NCBI GenBank assembly: GCA_016839865.1
Contig: JAEOTN010000124.1
Span: 1-6,126, forward strand
DNA length: 6,126 nt
Direction: 5' to 3'
Origin: Promethearchaeota archaeon
GTDB taxonomy: Archaea > Asgardarchaeota > Lokiarchaeia > Sigynarchaeales > MK-D1
The position numbers were made by a program, and so were the translations under genes. Numbering within the stretch: the first letter of the stretch is position 1; each line of letters opens with the position of its first letter. The notes below the pieces were generated by a model, which ran no database searches, was not told the DNA's origin, and saw only the letters and a list, made by a program, of their open reading frames with translations. Below, one piece after another: positions 6,049-6,126 of this stretch.

Positions 6049-6126
6049 ATGATGACTGAGGAAAAACCCAGAATCGTATATATTGATTGCCCACAATGTC
6101 ATGAAATGATTAAATTGGAACTTAAT
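6049..6126 (+). CDS. N-terminus of a probable zinc-ribbon protein (3' end outside window)
   Basis: Only 26 codons are visible, beginning with tandem ATGs (6049 and 6052) and MTEEKPRIVYIDCPQC. The CPQC pair followed by a His and IKLEL resembles the first half of a small zinc ribbon, in which a second Cys pair would follow about 10-20 residues later; that part lies beyond the window. There is no signal peptide, so it is probably cytoplasmic. Short zinc-ribbon proteins in archaea are often transcription factors or nucleic-acid binders, but the visible part does not prove that. The start is supported by the TATA box 25 bp upstream, which favours the first ATG. It shares a 122-bp divergent intergenic region with the surface cluster and could in principle be its regulator. 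Confidence 0.65.
   Translation, partial: MMTEEKPRIVYIDCPQCHEMIKLELN

Noticed and set aside
1..6126. CRISPR array, tRNA/rRNA gene, insertion sequence or defence system
   Set aside because: I see no regularly spaced repeats, no cloverleaf or rRNA sequence, no transposase and no terminal inverted repeats; the genes account for nearly the whole window.

Overview
The window looks like AT-rich archaeal DNA. The best evidence is promoter architecture. Two divergent genes at the right end each have a TATATAA box centred 25 bp from the start codon, which is the spacing of archaeal leaderless transcripts. Oligo-T tracts without clear strong hairpins follow the stop codons of two genes. The encoded secreted proteins are rich in N-X-S/T sequons, as expected for archaeal surface glycoproteins. 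The mix of a long membrane-anchored beta-helix protein, a DUF2804 protein and a CxxC zinc-ribbon start would suit an Asgard-type or other mesophilic archaeon, but that lineage guess is inference and no marker gene is present.

Layout: (1) positions 1-375, plus strand, the 3' end of a small helical protein of unknown function whose frame is open to the window edge. (2) 384-1424, minus strand, convergent with the first gene and only 8 bp away, a DUF2804-family protein with its own TATA-like element upstream. (3) 1564-5926, minus strand, a three-gene membrane/surface cluster. In transcription order it holds a polytopic membrane protein with about 11-12 hydrophobic segments, a clan GH-A glycoside hydrolase anchored by a transmembrane segment at each end (overlapping the previous gene by 8 nt), and, after an 81-nt gap, an N-terminally anchored protein with a parallel beta-helix followed by propeller-like repeats. 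(4) From 6049, plus strand, the first 26 codons of a probable zinc-ribbon protein, divergent from the cluster.

How the genes may work together: the cluster looks like a cell-surface glycan module. The hydrolase has both expected catalytic glutamates (E166 in a WNEP motif, E264 in a TELG motif). The beta-helix protein could bind or cleave polysaccharide, and the polytopic protein could move a substrate or product across the membrane. That joint function is inference from co-orientation, overlap and predicted location. The 122-bp divergent promoter region carries two perfect palindromes placed around the cluster's TATA box, so the cluster is probably controlled by a dimeric DNA-binding regulator.
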